In this document: piece after piece, positions 8,559 to 18,254 of the stretch
Layout: every line of letters starts with the position of its first letter
How positions within the stretch are numbered: position 1 is the first letter of the stretch
DNA from: Spirochaetota bacterium
GTDB lineage: Bacteria; Spirochaetota; Spirochaetia; Treponematales; Breznakiellaceae
DNA: 22,467 nucleotides
Assembly (NCBI GenBank): GCA_023406985.1
Contig: JAEXTK010000205.1
Coordinates: forward strand, 1-22,467
Reading direction: 5' to 3'
Notes under the pieces: generated by a model
What the model saw: only the letters and a program-made list of their open reading frames with translations
Database searches by the model: none
Told to the model about the DNA's origin: nothing
Translations under genes and position numbers: made by a program

Positions 8559-9326
8559 TCAGGCGGAGCGGACTTCGCCCCGTTTGCCGTAGGATCGAGC
8601 GAGCGCGGCGAGGCGCTGGGCGTCTGCGGGTACGCAGGCGGGCCGGTCATTCCATTCCGCTTCCAAGCAATTCCCCGGCCGGAACGGCGCGAAATACCAG
8701 GGTGCATCGTCCACGAGCGGGGCGAGCGCGGCCAAGTCGGCTTCGTCGAACCAATCGCCGGGGAACGCGAGGCTGCGGAATTCGTGCGCGACGCCCGAGG
8801 CCGCGAGGATGGCCGCGGATCGCGCTACGGCTTCGGCCAGAACGACCGGGGCCTCCGCCGCCTCGGCCGACTCCGCGCGCCGATCGGAGCCGGATCGCGG
8901 CCCCGCCAGCTCGACGTACCGTTCGGGCGCGAGCTTGAGATCCATCGCGACGTAATCCGGTCGGGTGGAGGCGTCGGCGAGGAGGAACGCGAGGGCCTCC
9001 GGCCGCGTCCCGTTCGTATCGAGCTTTACCGGTATGAGCATCGCCCTGAATCGGGAGACGATTTCCGGCAACTCGTCGCGGAGCGTCGGTTCCCCGCCTG
9101 AGAGGACCACGCCCCCGAGCAGGGCCCGCCTCCCTTCCACGAGGGAGATCGCGGAATCGAGGTCTACGAGTCCGTCTTCCCCCGGGCTTCCTCCCGAGGG
9201 GCGCACGAGCTCCGGATTGTGGCACCACGGGCACCGCAGGTTGCATCCGGGGAAGAAGAGCGTCGCCGCCACCCGTCCCGGATAGTCGACGAGGCTCGTC
9301 TTCCTGAGGCCGACGCGGAGCCGCAC
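8559..9326 (-). CDS. nrdG: anaerobic ribonucleotide reductase activating radical-SAM enzyme
   Basis: The 255-residue radical S-adenosylmethionine protein has its 4Fe-4S cysteines at 28, 32 and 35 (GCNLRCPWCHN) and a SAM-binding LSGGEPT at 74-80. The longer length and the N-terminus GLRKTSLVDYPGRVAATLFFPGC fit the NrdG2/TIGR02495-type activase rather than the short enterobacterial NrdG. It should abstract hydrogen from a glycine of the class III reductase; in this operon that glycine appears to lie on the small protein encoded at 9330-9830. The GTG start at 9324-9326 is 3 bases after the stop of that gene, so it is the last gene of the operon. Its stop faces the transglutaminase gene across 41 bases with no obvious terminator. 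Confidence 0.9.
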   Translation of the reverse strand: MRLRVGLRKTSLVDYPGRVAATLFFPGCNLRCPWCHNPELVRPSGGSPGEDGLVDLDSAISLVEGRRALLGGVVLSGGEPTLRDELPEIVSRFRAMLIPVKLDTNGTRPEALAFLLADASTRPDYVAMDLKLAPERYVELAGPRSGSDRRAESAEAAEAPVVLAEAVARSAAILAASGVAHEFRSLAFPGDWFDEADLAALAPLVDDAPWYFAPFRPGNCLEAEWNDRPACVPADAQRLAALARSYGKRGEVRSA

Positions 9327-9329
9327 CGC

Positions 9330-9830
9330 CTACATCGCGGCCAACGCCGCGGGCGCCGCCGGAGCGAAGGCCGATGCTGCAGGCGCGCCGAATGCTGCGA
9401 TGGCCTTCGCGTCCCGCGCGCGGCCGAGCTCCCGCCCGTCGGCGGAGAACAGGATGGCGGTGGGCGTAGAGAGGACCTGGAGCCGCTCCGCGGCCTCCAG
9501 TCCCGTTTCCGCGTCCGCGTCCACGTACTCCACCGGGATCCCCAGCTTGGAGGCGGCGTCCTTGGCCTGCGGACAGGCGGGACAGGACGCGCGGACGAAG
9601 AGCAGGACGTGGTTTCCCGCGCCCGTGGTCTTCCGCACCGCGGCCCCCACCGCGGGGACCCGGAAGAGCTTCCGCTCGCCGAACTCCTCCCGCTTTCCGC
9701 GGTTCCAGTTCTTCACCGAGCGGTAGTACCCGACGATGCGGCTATAGACCTCGGTGGGCGTCCCCTTCGCCCCCGCGAGCTCCGCCTTGGCCGCCGCCAG
9801 GTCCTTCTCGATTTCCTCAAGGGTTCTCAT
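9330..9830 (-). CDS. glycyl-radical segment fused to a thioredoxin/glutaredoxin-like domain
   Basis: This is a 166-residue protein. The ATG at 9828-9830 is preceded by AAGGAG that overlaps the nrdD stop; open frame upstream lies inside nrdD. Residues 1-23 are a charged helix. Residues 25-56 (TEVYSRIVGYYR..., NWNRGK) match the stretch that in ordinary NrdD follows the zinc-binding cysteines and bears the radical glycine, here Gly34. Residues 73-145 are a redoxin fold with CPAC (83-86) and cis-proline STPT (121-124). The tail is Ala/Pro-rich. It lies between nrdD, which lacks this segment, and nrdG. I infer that it supplies the glycyl radical in trans and may also deliver electrons to the reductase. 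The redoxin assignment is firm; the radical role is inferred. Confidence 0.82.
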   Translation of the reverse strand: MRTLEEIEKDLAAAKAELAGAKGTPTEVYSRIVGYYRSVKNWNRGKREEFGERKLFRVPAVGAAVRKTTGAGNHVLLFVRASCPACPQAKDAASKLGIPVEYVDADAETGLEAAERLQVLSTPTAILFSADGRELGRARDAKAIAAFGAPAASAFAPAAPAALAAM

Positions 9831-9840
9831 GCCATGCTCC

Positions 9841-11976
9841 TTACACGGCCGCGAGGGCGGCCACTTTTTCCTCTTCAAGCGCGGCGATGCGTTCGCGCAC
9901 GGCGGCTTCCTTCTCCGCCCTGCAGGTCGGGCAATCGAAATGTTCCCCCGCGATGTACCCATGGACGGGACAGACGGAGAAGGTCGGCGATATCGTGAAA
10001 TACGGTACGCGGTAGTTGTGCGCGATGGCCTTCACGAGATCCCTGCAGGCCCGCCAATCGTCGATGGCCTCGCCGAGGAACCCGTGGAACACCGTGCCGC
10101 CGGTGTAGGCGGCCTGGAGCTCTTCCTGCAGGTTGAGGGCGTCGAAGATGTCTTCGGTCTGCATGACCGGGAGCTGCGTGGAATTGGTGTAGTAGGGTTC
10201 GTCCGTCCCCGCGGTGATGATGTCCTTCCAGCGCTTCCGGTCGTGCTTGGCGAGCCGATACGAGGTCGATTCCGCGGGGGTCGCCTCCAGGTTGAAGAGT
10301 TCGCCCGACTCTTCCTGGTAGTCCGCGAGGCGCTTGCGCATGAACTGCAGGGTCTTGAGCGCGAAGGCGCGGCCCCGCTCCGTCGCGATGGTCGCGTCTT
10401 TGCCCAGGAAGTTGAGCAGGCATTCGTTCATGCCCACGAGGCCGATCGTGTTGAAATGGCTGTCGAGGTTCTTGAGGTACCGCTTCGTATAGGGAAAGAG
10501 TCCGCCGTCGAGGAGGCGGGTGACGACTTTCCGCTTGATCGCGAGGCTTTCCTTGGCCAGGTCCATGAGCCGACCGAGCCGGGCGTAGAAATCCTTCTCG
10601 TCCGCCGCGAGGTAGCCGATGCGTGGCAGGTTGATGGTCACGACCCCGACCGAGCCGGTCAGTTCGTCGGAACCGAAGAGGCCGCCGCCCCGCTTCCGGA
10701 GCTCCCGCTTGTCGAGCTGGAGCCTGCAGCACATGGACCGGACGTCGCCGGGGTCCAAGTCGGAATTCACGAAGTTCTGGAAATAGGGCGTCCCGTACTT
10801 GGAGGTCATCTCGAAGAGCAGCCGCGCGTTCTCGGTGTCCCAATCGAAATCCCGCGTCACGTTGTACGTGGGGATGGGGTACTGGAAACCCCGGCCGTCC
10901 GCGTCGCCCTCGAGCATGAGCTCGATGAAGGCCCGGTTGATCCGGTCCATCTCCGGTTTGCAATCGCCGTAGGTGAAATCCGTCTCCTTCCCGCCGACGA
11001 TCGCCCGCTTGTCCTTGAGATCGGCGGGAACGGTCCAGTCGAAGGTGACGTTCGTGAACGGGGCCTGGCAGCCCCAGCGGCTCGGCGTATTCACGCCGAA
11101 GACGAAGCTCTGGAGGCATTGCTTGAGCTCGGCGTCCGAGAGGCCGTCGGCTTTCACGAAGGGGGCCGTGTACGTGTCGAAGGAACTGAAGGCTTGGGCG
11201 CCCGCCCATTCGTTCTGGAGGCAGCCGAGAAAATTCACCGCTTGCTGCATGAGCGTGGAGAGGTGCTTCGCCGGCTTGGAGGTGATCTTGTCGGGTACTC
11301 CGCCGAGGCCCTCGGCGATGAGCTGCCTGAGGGACCAGCCAGCGCAATAGCCTGAGAACATGGAAAGGTCGTGGATATGGAAGTCCGCGTTCCGGTGCGC
11401 TTCCGCGATCTCCTCGGGGTAGATATTCTTGAGCCAATAGTTCGCGGTAACCGTGCCCGAATTATGGAGGATGAGGCCGCCGAGGGAGAAGTTCACGTTG
11501 GCGTTCTCGTTGACGCGCCAGTCGGATTGGCGGAGATAGCCGTCCATCGTGGCGTCGATGTCGAGCATGAGGCGCTTCGCGTCGCGGATGGCCTCGTGGC
11601 GGGCCCGGTAGAGGATATACGCCTTGGCGACGGCCGTCTCCTTCGCGTCCACGAGGGCGGTTTCCACGATGTCCTGGATCTCTTCGATCGCGGGGATGGA
11701 ATGGTGGTGCCGACCGGCCATGAGGAGTCCGAGACGCTCCTCCACCTGATCGGTGATGAGCGACGCCTTGCCGCGTCCGTCGGCCGAGGCCTCGCTCGCG
11801 CCCGCCGCCTGGAAGGCTTTGGCGATGGCCGCCTCGATTTTACTCCGGTCGTAGCGTTCGATCGCCCCGGACCGTTTCACCACGTTCTTGAGGGCGCGGG
11901 GACTTCTCGCCGCGGGATCTCCGCGCGTCCCGCCGGCGAGGAAACCCTTCCATTCGGGGAAAACATCCTGGTTCAC
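9841..11976 (-). CDS. nrdD: anaerobic ribonucleoside-triphosphate reductase, catalytic subunit lacking the glycyl-radical tail
   Basis: The class III reductase makes deoxyribonucleotides from ribonucleoside triphosphates without oxygen. The product has 711 residues. An ATP-cone allosteric domain spans about 30-125. The barrel follows, with candidate active-site cysteines Cys211 (GYCAGWSL) and Cys303 (RWGCQAPF). Near the end is the zinc site C669-x-x-H672 ... C682-x-x-C685. The protein then finishes in a 26-residue charged helix, with no R-x-x-G-Y motif; that segment is encoded by the next gene. The GTG start overlaps the nrdR stop as GTGA, and GGGAGGG lies 5 bases upstream, so translation is coupled. 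It is one operon with nrdR, the redoxin fusion and nrdG. Confidence 0.93.
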   Translation of the reverse strand: MNQDVFPEWKGFLAGGTRGDPAARSPRALKNVVKRSGAIERYDRSKIEAAIAKAFQAAGASEASADGRGKASLITDQVEERLGLLMAGRHHHSIPAIEEIQDIVETALVDAKETAVAKAYILYRARHEAIRDAKRLMLDIDATMDGYLRQSDWRVNENANVNFSLGGLILHNSGTVTANYWLKNIYPEEIAEAHRNADFHIHDLSMFSGYCAGWSLRQLIAEGLGGVPDKITSKPAKHLSTLMQQAVNFLGCLQNEWAGAQAFSSFDTYTAPFVKADGLSDAELKQCLQSFVFGVNTPSRWGCQAPFTNVTFDWTVPADLKDKRAIVGGKETDFTYGDCKPEMDRINRAFIELMLEGDADGRGFQYPIPTYNVTRDFDWDTENARLLFEMTSKYGTPYFQNFVNSDLDPGDVRSMCCRLQLDKRELRKRGGGLFGSDELTGSVGVVTINLPRIGYLAADEKDFYARLGRLMDLAKESLAIKRKVVTRLLDGGLFPYTKRYLKNLDSHFNTIGLVGMNECLLNFLGKDATIATERGRAFALKTLQFMRKRLADYQEESGELFNLEATPAESTSYRLAKHDRKRWKDIITAGTDEPYYTNSTQLPVMQTEDIFDALNLQEELQAAYTGGTVFHGFLGEAIDDWRACRDLVKAIAHNYRVPYFTISPTFSVCPVHGYIAGEHFDCPTCRAEKEAAVRERIAALEEEKVAALAAV

Positions 11977-12434
11977 GCGTTCCCTCCCAACTTTTGTATC
12001 TCCCGCACGAATTCTTCCATATCTTCAAAGTGCCGGTACACGGATGCGAACCGGATATAGGCGACCTTGTCGATGGCCCCGAGTTTTTCGAGCACGAGCT
12101 CCCCGATCGCGCTGGAGGCTACCTCGTGGTTGGCCTTGCCTTTCATGACCGCGGCATCCTCGATCTCGTTGACGATGTTCTCTATGCTCATCTGGGAGAC
12201 GGGACGCTTTTCCAACGCGCGTTGGACGCCCCGCTCGATCTTTTCCCGATCGAAGGGTTCGCGCCTGCCGTCGCGCTTGATGACCATGAACTGCTTATCT
12301 TCGATGCGTTCGTAGCTCGTGAAGCGGTACCCGCACCCGTTGCACTCCCGTCGGCGCCGTATGGATTCGCCGTTCGCGAGCGTCCTGGATTCTATGACCT
12401 TGTCGTCGAAATTACCGCAATGCGGACAGCGCAC
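11973..12434 (-). CDS. nrdR: transcriptional repressor NrdR
   Basis: The 153-residue protein is of standard NrdR length: a zinc ribbon with CPHC (3-6) and CNGC (31-34), then an ATP-cone domain (about 49-139) that senses ATP/dATP. NrdR represses ribonucleotide reductase genes through paired palindromic NrdR boxes. Here it heads the nrd operon and overlaps nrdD by 4 bases, so autoregulation together with its target is expected. The start is a GTG (12432-12434) with GGAGG 9 bases upstream. A promoter and a candidate operator lie 70-135 bases upstream. Confidence 0.96.
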   Translation of the reverse strand: MRCPHCGNFDDKVIESRTLANGESIRRRRECNGCGYRFTSYERIEDKQFMVIKRDGRREPFDREKIERGVQRALEKRPVSQMSIENIVNEIEDAAVMKGKANHEVASSAIGELVLEKLGAIDKVAYIRFASVYRHFEDMEEFVREIQKLGGNA

Positions 12435-12482
12435 GTACTTTTTCCTCCGGCCTAAATCTATTCCGTCGCATCAGTTGGGAAC

Positions 12483-12499
12483 TTATCCACATGTCCACA
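12483..12499 (+). promoter_or_regulatory. perfect DnaA box with an adjoining weaker box
   Basis: TTATCCACA at 12483-12491 is the consensus high-affinity DnaA 9-mer. It is followed in the same orientation by ATGTCCACA (12491-12499, 7 of 9). They lie in the nrdR leader, downstream of the predicted transcription start. DnaA control of ribonucleotide reductase genes is known in E. coli and Bacillus, so a regulatory role is plausible. No other boxes or AT-rich unwinding region suggest an origin. Confidence 0.5.
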
Positions 12500-12506
12500 G
12501 GTAGTG

Positions 12507-12520
12507 CCCCATATATGGGG
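12507..12520. promoter_or_regulatory. palindrome, candidate NrdR operator
   Basis: CCCCATATATGGGG is a perfect 14-base palindrome about 14-27 bases past the predicted nrdR start site. Its central ATATAT flanked by C and G fits the core of the NrdR box (acaCwAtATaTwGtgt), but the outer bases differ and no second box lies at the usual spacing. It is also nested in a GTGCCC...GGGCAC repeat (12504-12509 and 12527-12532). Confidence 0.4.
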
Positions 12521-12539
12521 ATTATCGGGCACCCAAAAG

Positions 12540-12568
12540 AGTATAACACGCTAGCCATTGGGTCACAA
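12540..12568 (-). promoter_or_regulatory. promoter of the nrdR operon
   Basis: On the minus strand TTGTGA (12563-12568, 4 of 6) and TATACT (12540-12545, 5 of 6) are separated by exactly 17 bases. The start would fall near 12533, giving a leader of about 100 bases containing the palindrome and the DnaA boxes. Confidence 0.65.
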
Positions 12569-12618
12569 GTTGTATTCTTGTTTTCTTCGGGAATTTCTCC
12601 TCCGGCTCTCGGCGGCGA

Positions 12619-12647
12619 TTGCCGTTTCTCCCGAGGCCTGCTATTCT
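12619..12647 (+). promoter_or_regulatory. promoter of the glycosyltransferase gene
   Basis: TTGCCG (12619-12624, 4 of 6) and TATTCT (12642-12647, 4 of 6) lie 17 bases apart. Transcription would start near 12654, about 40 bases before the ATG at 12694. It diverges from the nrdR promoter. Confidence 0.45.
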
Positions 12648-12693
12648 GGTCGCCATAGCGCCGCCCGCGGAAGGGGGCGTAGGGGAGCGAGCG

Positions 12694-13827
12694 ATGAAGA
12701 TCGGTATCGACACCTTCGCCTGCGACGGCGGCAAGTCGGGCATAGGCGTATACCTGCTCCAGCTCCTCAAACGGATTCCTCGTTCGGAAGCCCACTTCGA
12801 GTTGTTCGGATGGGAGTTTGACCGCTACGCGTTCAGCGAGGCGGCGGAAGACGTGGATTTCGTTTCCCTCGGGAATCGCACCGGTTCCTTCGCGAACTCC
12901 CTCTGGCACCTGTTCCGCTATCCCGACTTCGCGAAGGAACGGAATTACGGGACCTGTTTCTTTCCCGCGGCCAACCGGCGCCTCCCCCATCGTTCTCCGT
13001 GTCCGACGGTCGGAACGGTCCATGACCTTTCGGTATATCGGGGGCCCCGTCGGAACCGCGAACACGTCGGAGCCCTGCTCCATATGCTTTTGCCGGATTC
13101 CCTCCGGAGCCTGGACCGGGTCATCGCGGTGAGCGAATGGGTGAAACAGGAGCTCGTGGAGGTCGTCAAGCTTCCCGAGTCCCGGATCGACGTGGTTCCC
13201 GACGGCGTCGACCTCACGGCCTTCCATCCGCGGCCTCGGAACGAAGAGAGCGTGGTGCTTATCCAGCCCTTCAGTTTCCGCCGGCCGTACATCCTCTACG
13301 CTTCCCGCATCGACCATCCGGTGAAGAACCACGAGGGCCTCATCGAGGCGTTCCGCATCTTCAAGGAGCGGACGAAGTACCCGCACCGCCTCGTGCTCGC
13401 GGGGGCGGACCGCCGGGGGTCGGAGAAGGTGAAGCGGCTCGCTTCCCGTTCCCCGTACCGCTCGGACATCTTCTTTACCGGCCACTTTCCCCTCAAGAGC
13501 CTCCCCGAACTGTACGCGGGCGCGGACCTCGTCGTGGTCCCCTCGCGGTATGAGGGCTTCGGCATGCCCGTGCTGGAGGCGATGGCTTCCGGCGTTCCCG
13601 TGGCCTGCGCGCGCGCCGCTTCCCTGCCGGAAACGGCTGACCAGGCGGCCCTCTACTTCGATCCGGACGACAGCGAGGATATGGCCGACCGCATGGTGAC
13701 GCTGACCACCGACCGGGAGACGTACACGGAATGCCGCCGCCGCGGACTCGAACGGGCCCAGGCTTTCTCCTGGGACCGGTGCGCGGAGCGCACCTTCAAG
13801 ATCATTCGGGAGACGGCGGGGAAGTGA
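12694..13827 (+). CDS. GT4-family glycosyltransferase
   Basis: The product is a 377-residue GT-B fold glycosyltransferase of family 4. The start at 12694 gives the expected beta strand MKIGIDTF and is preceded by GGGGA about 7 bases upstream; open frame further upstream would run through the predicted promoter. Visible landmarks are TVHDLS (108-113), VSEWVKQEL (146-154), PDGVDL (169-174) and the nucleotide-sugar E-x7-E motif EGFGMPVLE (287-295). No signal peptide or membrane helix is visible, so it probably acts at the inner face of the membrane. Such enzymes add hexoses to lipid- or polymer-linked acceptors; donor and acceptor cannot be told from sequence. It is a lone gene, divergent from nrdR and convergent with lon. 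Confidence 0.9.
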   Translation: MKIGIDTFACDGGKSGIGVYLLQLLKRIPRSEAHFELFGWEFDRYAFSEAAEDVDFVSLGNRTGSFANSLWHLFRYPDFAKERNYGTCFFPAANRRLPHRSPCPTVGTVHDLSVYRGPRRNREHVGALLHMLLPDSLRSLDRVIAVSEWVKQELVEVVKLPESRIDVVPDGVDLTAFHPRPRNEESVVLIQPFSFRRPYILYASRIDHPVKNHEGLIEAFRIFKERTKYPHRLVLAGADRRGSEKVKRLASRSPYRSDIFFTGHFPLKSLPELYAGADLVVVPSRYEGFGMPVLEAMASGVPVACARAASLPETADQAALYFDPDDSEDMADRMVTLTTDRETYTECRRRGLERAQAFSWDRCAERTFKIIRETAGK

Positions 13828-13863
13828 CGGTCCGCTGACTCTGAAGCCGCGGACTGTGAAGCC

Positions 13864-13949
13864 GCCGATTCGCGCTTCGAGCGGGGCTACCGCGGCCCGC
13901 GCGACGAGGACGCGGCGGCTTAGGACGCGGCCGAATCGCGCTTCGGGCG
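13864..13949. repeat. short direct repeat at the lon 3' end
   Basis: Positions 13864-13883 and 13930-13949 match at about 18 of 20 bases. The second copy encodes the end of Lon (RPKRDSAAS in reverse); the first lies beyond the lon stop and in the same frame would read RSKRESAAS. A smaller imperfect 15-base tandem repeat (13837-13866) sits alongside it. The gap 13828-13919 holds nothing else and shows no intrinsic terminator. Confidence 0.6.
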
Positions 13950-16384
13950 CGGCGGTCGCCGTTTTTTCGCGGGCGAGGCCAGGACGGCTTCCCCGAACAG
14001 CAGGCCGAAGGCTTCGGCCGCAGTCTCCACGAGTTCCACCTTGACGGCGTTCTTGATATCCGCTTCCAATTCGGCCAGCTCATCGCTATTCGTCTTCGGG
14101 ATGATGACGAGCTCCATCCCGTTGCGGATGGCCGCGAGCAGCTTCTCTTTGAGACCGCCGATGGCGAGGACGCGGCCGGTGAGCGTGAGCTCGCCGGTCA
14201 TGGCGATCTTCGGCCGGGGAGGGATTTCGCAGAGGGCGGAGAGCAGGGCGGAAGCCAAGGTTACTCCGGCGGAAGGCCCGTCCTTGGGAATGGCGCCTTC
14301 GGGCACGTGGATATGGAAATCCGACTTGGTCATCTCATCGATCGCGAACGCGTAGCGCGGCGCGACGCTGCGGAGGTACGAGAGCGCGGTCCGCGCGCTC
14401 TCCTTCATGACGTCCCCGAGGTTGCCGGTGAGGATGAGTTCGCCGTTGCCGACGAAGCGCACCGCCTCCACCGGCAGGAGGGTCCCCCCCGTTTCGGTCC
14501 AGGCGAGGCCGTAGGCGACGCCGACCCGCGCCTCCTCATAGACCACGTCGCTCTTGTGCTTCTTTCGCCCGAGGAGCGTCTCCAGATCGCCCGCCTTGAT
14601 CGTGCGTTTATACGACGAGATGGGCTTGGGCTGAGGAGGCTCCTGCGCCTGCTGCCCCTCGGCCGCGGCGGAGCTTTCAGGCACTTCCGCCCGGTAGCCC
14701 TTGCGGACGGCGTCCTTGGCTATCCTGCGCGCGCAGCGCGCGATCTCCCGTTCCAAGGAGCGGACGCCCGATTCCATGGTCCAATACCGGATGATATCCA
14801 GGATCGCGTCGTCGCGGAAGGCTACCCGGGCGGACGAGAGCCCGTTTTCGGCGAGCTCCTTGGGCACGAGGAAATTTTTGGCGATCTCGAGCTTCTCCCG
14901 TTCGCCGTATCCGGGGATCTCGATGACTTCCATTCGATCCAGGAGCGGGTAGGGGATGGTGTGCAGGGAGTTCGCCGTGGCGATGAAGAGCACCTTGGAG
15001 AGATCGTAGGGCAATTCGAGGTAGTGATCGGTGAAGGTGCCGTTCTGCTCGGGGTCGAGGACCTCCAAGAGGGCGGACGCCGGGTCGCCGCGGAAATCGC
15101 TGGAGAGCTTGTCGATCTCGTCCAAGAGAAACACGGGATTGACGGTTCCCGCCTTCCGCATAGACTGGAGGATCTTGCCGGGGAGGGCCCCGACGTAGGT
15201 TTTCCGATGGCCGCGGATCTCCGCCTCATCGCGGACGCCGCCGAGCGATATGCGCACGAAATGCCTGCCGAGGGCGCGCGCGACCGAGCGGCCGAGGCTC
15301 GTCTTGCCCGTGCCGGGCGGTCCGACGAAGCAGAGGATGGGGCCCTTGATGGAGGCCGTGAGCTGACGCACGGCGATGTACTCGACGATGCGTTCCTTGG
15401 CCTTGCGCATGTCGAAGTGGTCCTCGTCCAGGATGCGCTCGGCCTCCCGCAAGTCGTGGGAATCCTCGGTCTGCACGCTCCACGGCAGGTCGGCTATCCA
15501 TTCCAGGTAGCCCCGGAGCACCCCGGCTTCCGGGGAAAGGGCCTGGAGCTTCCGGAGGCGAGCGAGTTCCTTGCGCGCCTTGGCGAGCGTTTCGGGGGGC
15601 GGATTCTTTTCCGCGATCGTCCGTTCGAGTTCCTTGAATTCATCCTCTCCGCCGTCGCGGCCGAGCTCTTTGTTGATTTCCTTGAGCTGCTCGTTGAGGA
15701 TGTATTCGCGCTGGTTCTTGTCCATCCGGCTTTTCACCTTGCCGGATATCTTGCGCTGGATGCCGAGGATCTCGTTCTCCAGCTCGATGGCCTCCAGGAT
15801 GGCCGAAAGGCGCTTCTTGCCGCCTTCCAGCGAAAGAAGTTCGATCTTTCGATCAATCTTGACCACGAGGCCATTGCACACGAGATTCGCGAGGCGTTCC
15901 GTTCCCGCGGCGCCTTCGACCGCGGACAGGGCCTCGGCGCTCACCTTCTTGGAAAGCTCCGCGTATTGGATGAAGGATTTCTGTACGGCGCGGGCAAGCG
16001 CCAAGGTCTCCGCGTCGTCGTCCCCGTCGATTCCGATGGGTACGGCCCGGACGAAGAAGGTGCCGTCGCTTTCGCTGCGTTCGCCCACGCGGGCCCGGTA
16101 CTCGCCCTCCAAGATGAGCCTGATCGTGCCGTCGGGAAGCTTGAGCTGCTGGACGAGGCGCGCGACGCTCCCCGTTTCGTAGGTGTCGTGCTCGGACTCC
16201 GCCGTCTTGCGGCAGGCGGCGAATACGCGGCGGTCGCGCTTGAGCGCCTCCTCCACCGCGGCTATGCCCGCCTTCTGCGAGACGAAGACCGGCACCATGG
16301 TGTGGGGAAAAAGGACGAGCTCCCGCAGCGGCAGCAGCGGGAGCTCGTCAAGTTTCGGCTTATTTTTCAAGGCCGAAAGGAGGC

Positions 16385-16388
<4 letters not shown>
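13920..16388 (-). CDS. lon: ATP-dependent protease Lon (LonA)
   Basis: This cytosolic AAA+ serine protease degrades damaged and regulatory proteins. The start at 16388 (822 residues) forms an ATGA overlap with the clpX stop; open frame upstream is inside clpX. Domains in order are the LON substrate-binding domain (about 14-205), a coiled-coil/helical linker (to about 310), AAA+ with Walker A GPPGTGKTS (356-364) and Walker B LLDEID (421-426), and the protease domain with catalytic Ser706 (PKDGPSAG) and Lys749, 43 residues apart as in E. coli Lon. A Gln/Pro/Ala-rich insert (about 570-590) before the protease domain and a basic tail (808-822) are extra. It is last in the tig-clpP-clpX-lon operon. 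Confidence 0.96.
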
Positions 16389-17630
<1,242 letters not shown>

Positions 17631-17647
<17 letters not shown>

Positions 17648-18245
17648 CGCCTTTCCTTGTAAGAATCCGGTCGACGATGCCGTATTCGACGGCCTCGGCG
17701 GCGGACATGTAGTAATCGCGCTCCATATCGGCGGCGATTCTCTCTTCGTCTTTATCGGCGTGCTTCGCGAAGTACTCTATGGTCATTTTCTTGAGGCGCA
17801 CGATTTCCCTGGCCTGGATGCCGATGTCCCGCGCCTGGCCTTGGGCGCCGCCCCAGGGCTGGTGGATGAGGATGCGGGACGAGGGCAGGGCGAGCCGCTT
17901 GCCGGGAGCGCCCGCCGTCAGGATCAGGGCGCCCATGCTGGCCGCCTGACCCATGCAGATGGTCTGTACGTCGCATTTGACGTACTGCATCGTATCGTAG
18001 ATGGCGAAGCCGGCGGTCACCGACCCGCCGGGGGAATTCACGTACAGGCTGATGTCCTTCTCGGGGTCCTGGCTCTCCAGGAAGAGGAGCTGGGCGACGA
18101 CGAGGTCGGCGGTGAGATCGTTGATCTCGCCGTCGAGGAACACGATCCGGTCCTTGAGGAGCCGCGAATAGATGTCGTACGAACGCTCGCCGATTCCCGT
18201 CTGCTCGACGACGACGGGAACGAGGCCGTGCATATGTTCATTCAT
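17631..18245 (-). CDS. clpP: ClpP protease subunit
   Basis: This is the serine protease core of ClpXP, a barrel of two heptamers in the cytosol. At 204 residues it has normal length. The catalytic triad is Ser103 (GQAASMGA), His128 (RILIHQPWGG) and Asp177 (MERDYYMS). The N-terminus (MNEHMHGLVPVVVEQTG) is typical, without a long propeptide. The ATG at 18245 has no strong Shine-Dalgarno; a second in-frame ATG at 18233 could serve instead. It begins 9 bases after tig and overlaps clpX by 17 bases. Confidence 0.97.
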
Positions 18246-18254
18246 GCCGTCAAT

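Noticed and set aside
9831..9962. 44-codon upstream extension of the redoxin fusion gene
   Set aside because: It lies inside the nrdD coding end and is compositionally odd; the Shine-Dalgarno and ATG at 9828-9830 fit better. I considered a frameshift joining it to NrdD, but the new helix starts after an ATG with its own ribosome site.
9754..11355. Open frame of 533 codons antisense to nrdD
   Set aside because: It is a shadow of the highly conserved nrdD; no recognisable domain and no Shine-Dalgarno were seen.
12483..12499. Replication origin at the DnaA boxes
   Set aside because: There are only one perfect and one weak box, no AT-rich unwinding region, and no dnaA, dnaN or gidA genes nearby.
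12537..12552. Second NrdR box upstream of the palindrome
   Set aside because: The sequence at the expected spacing is not palindromic and lacks the ACAC/GTGT arms; it is mostly the -10 element.
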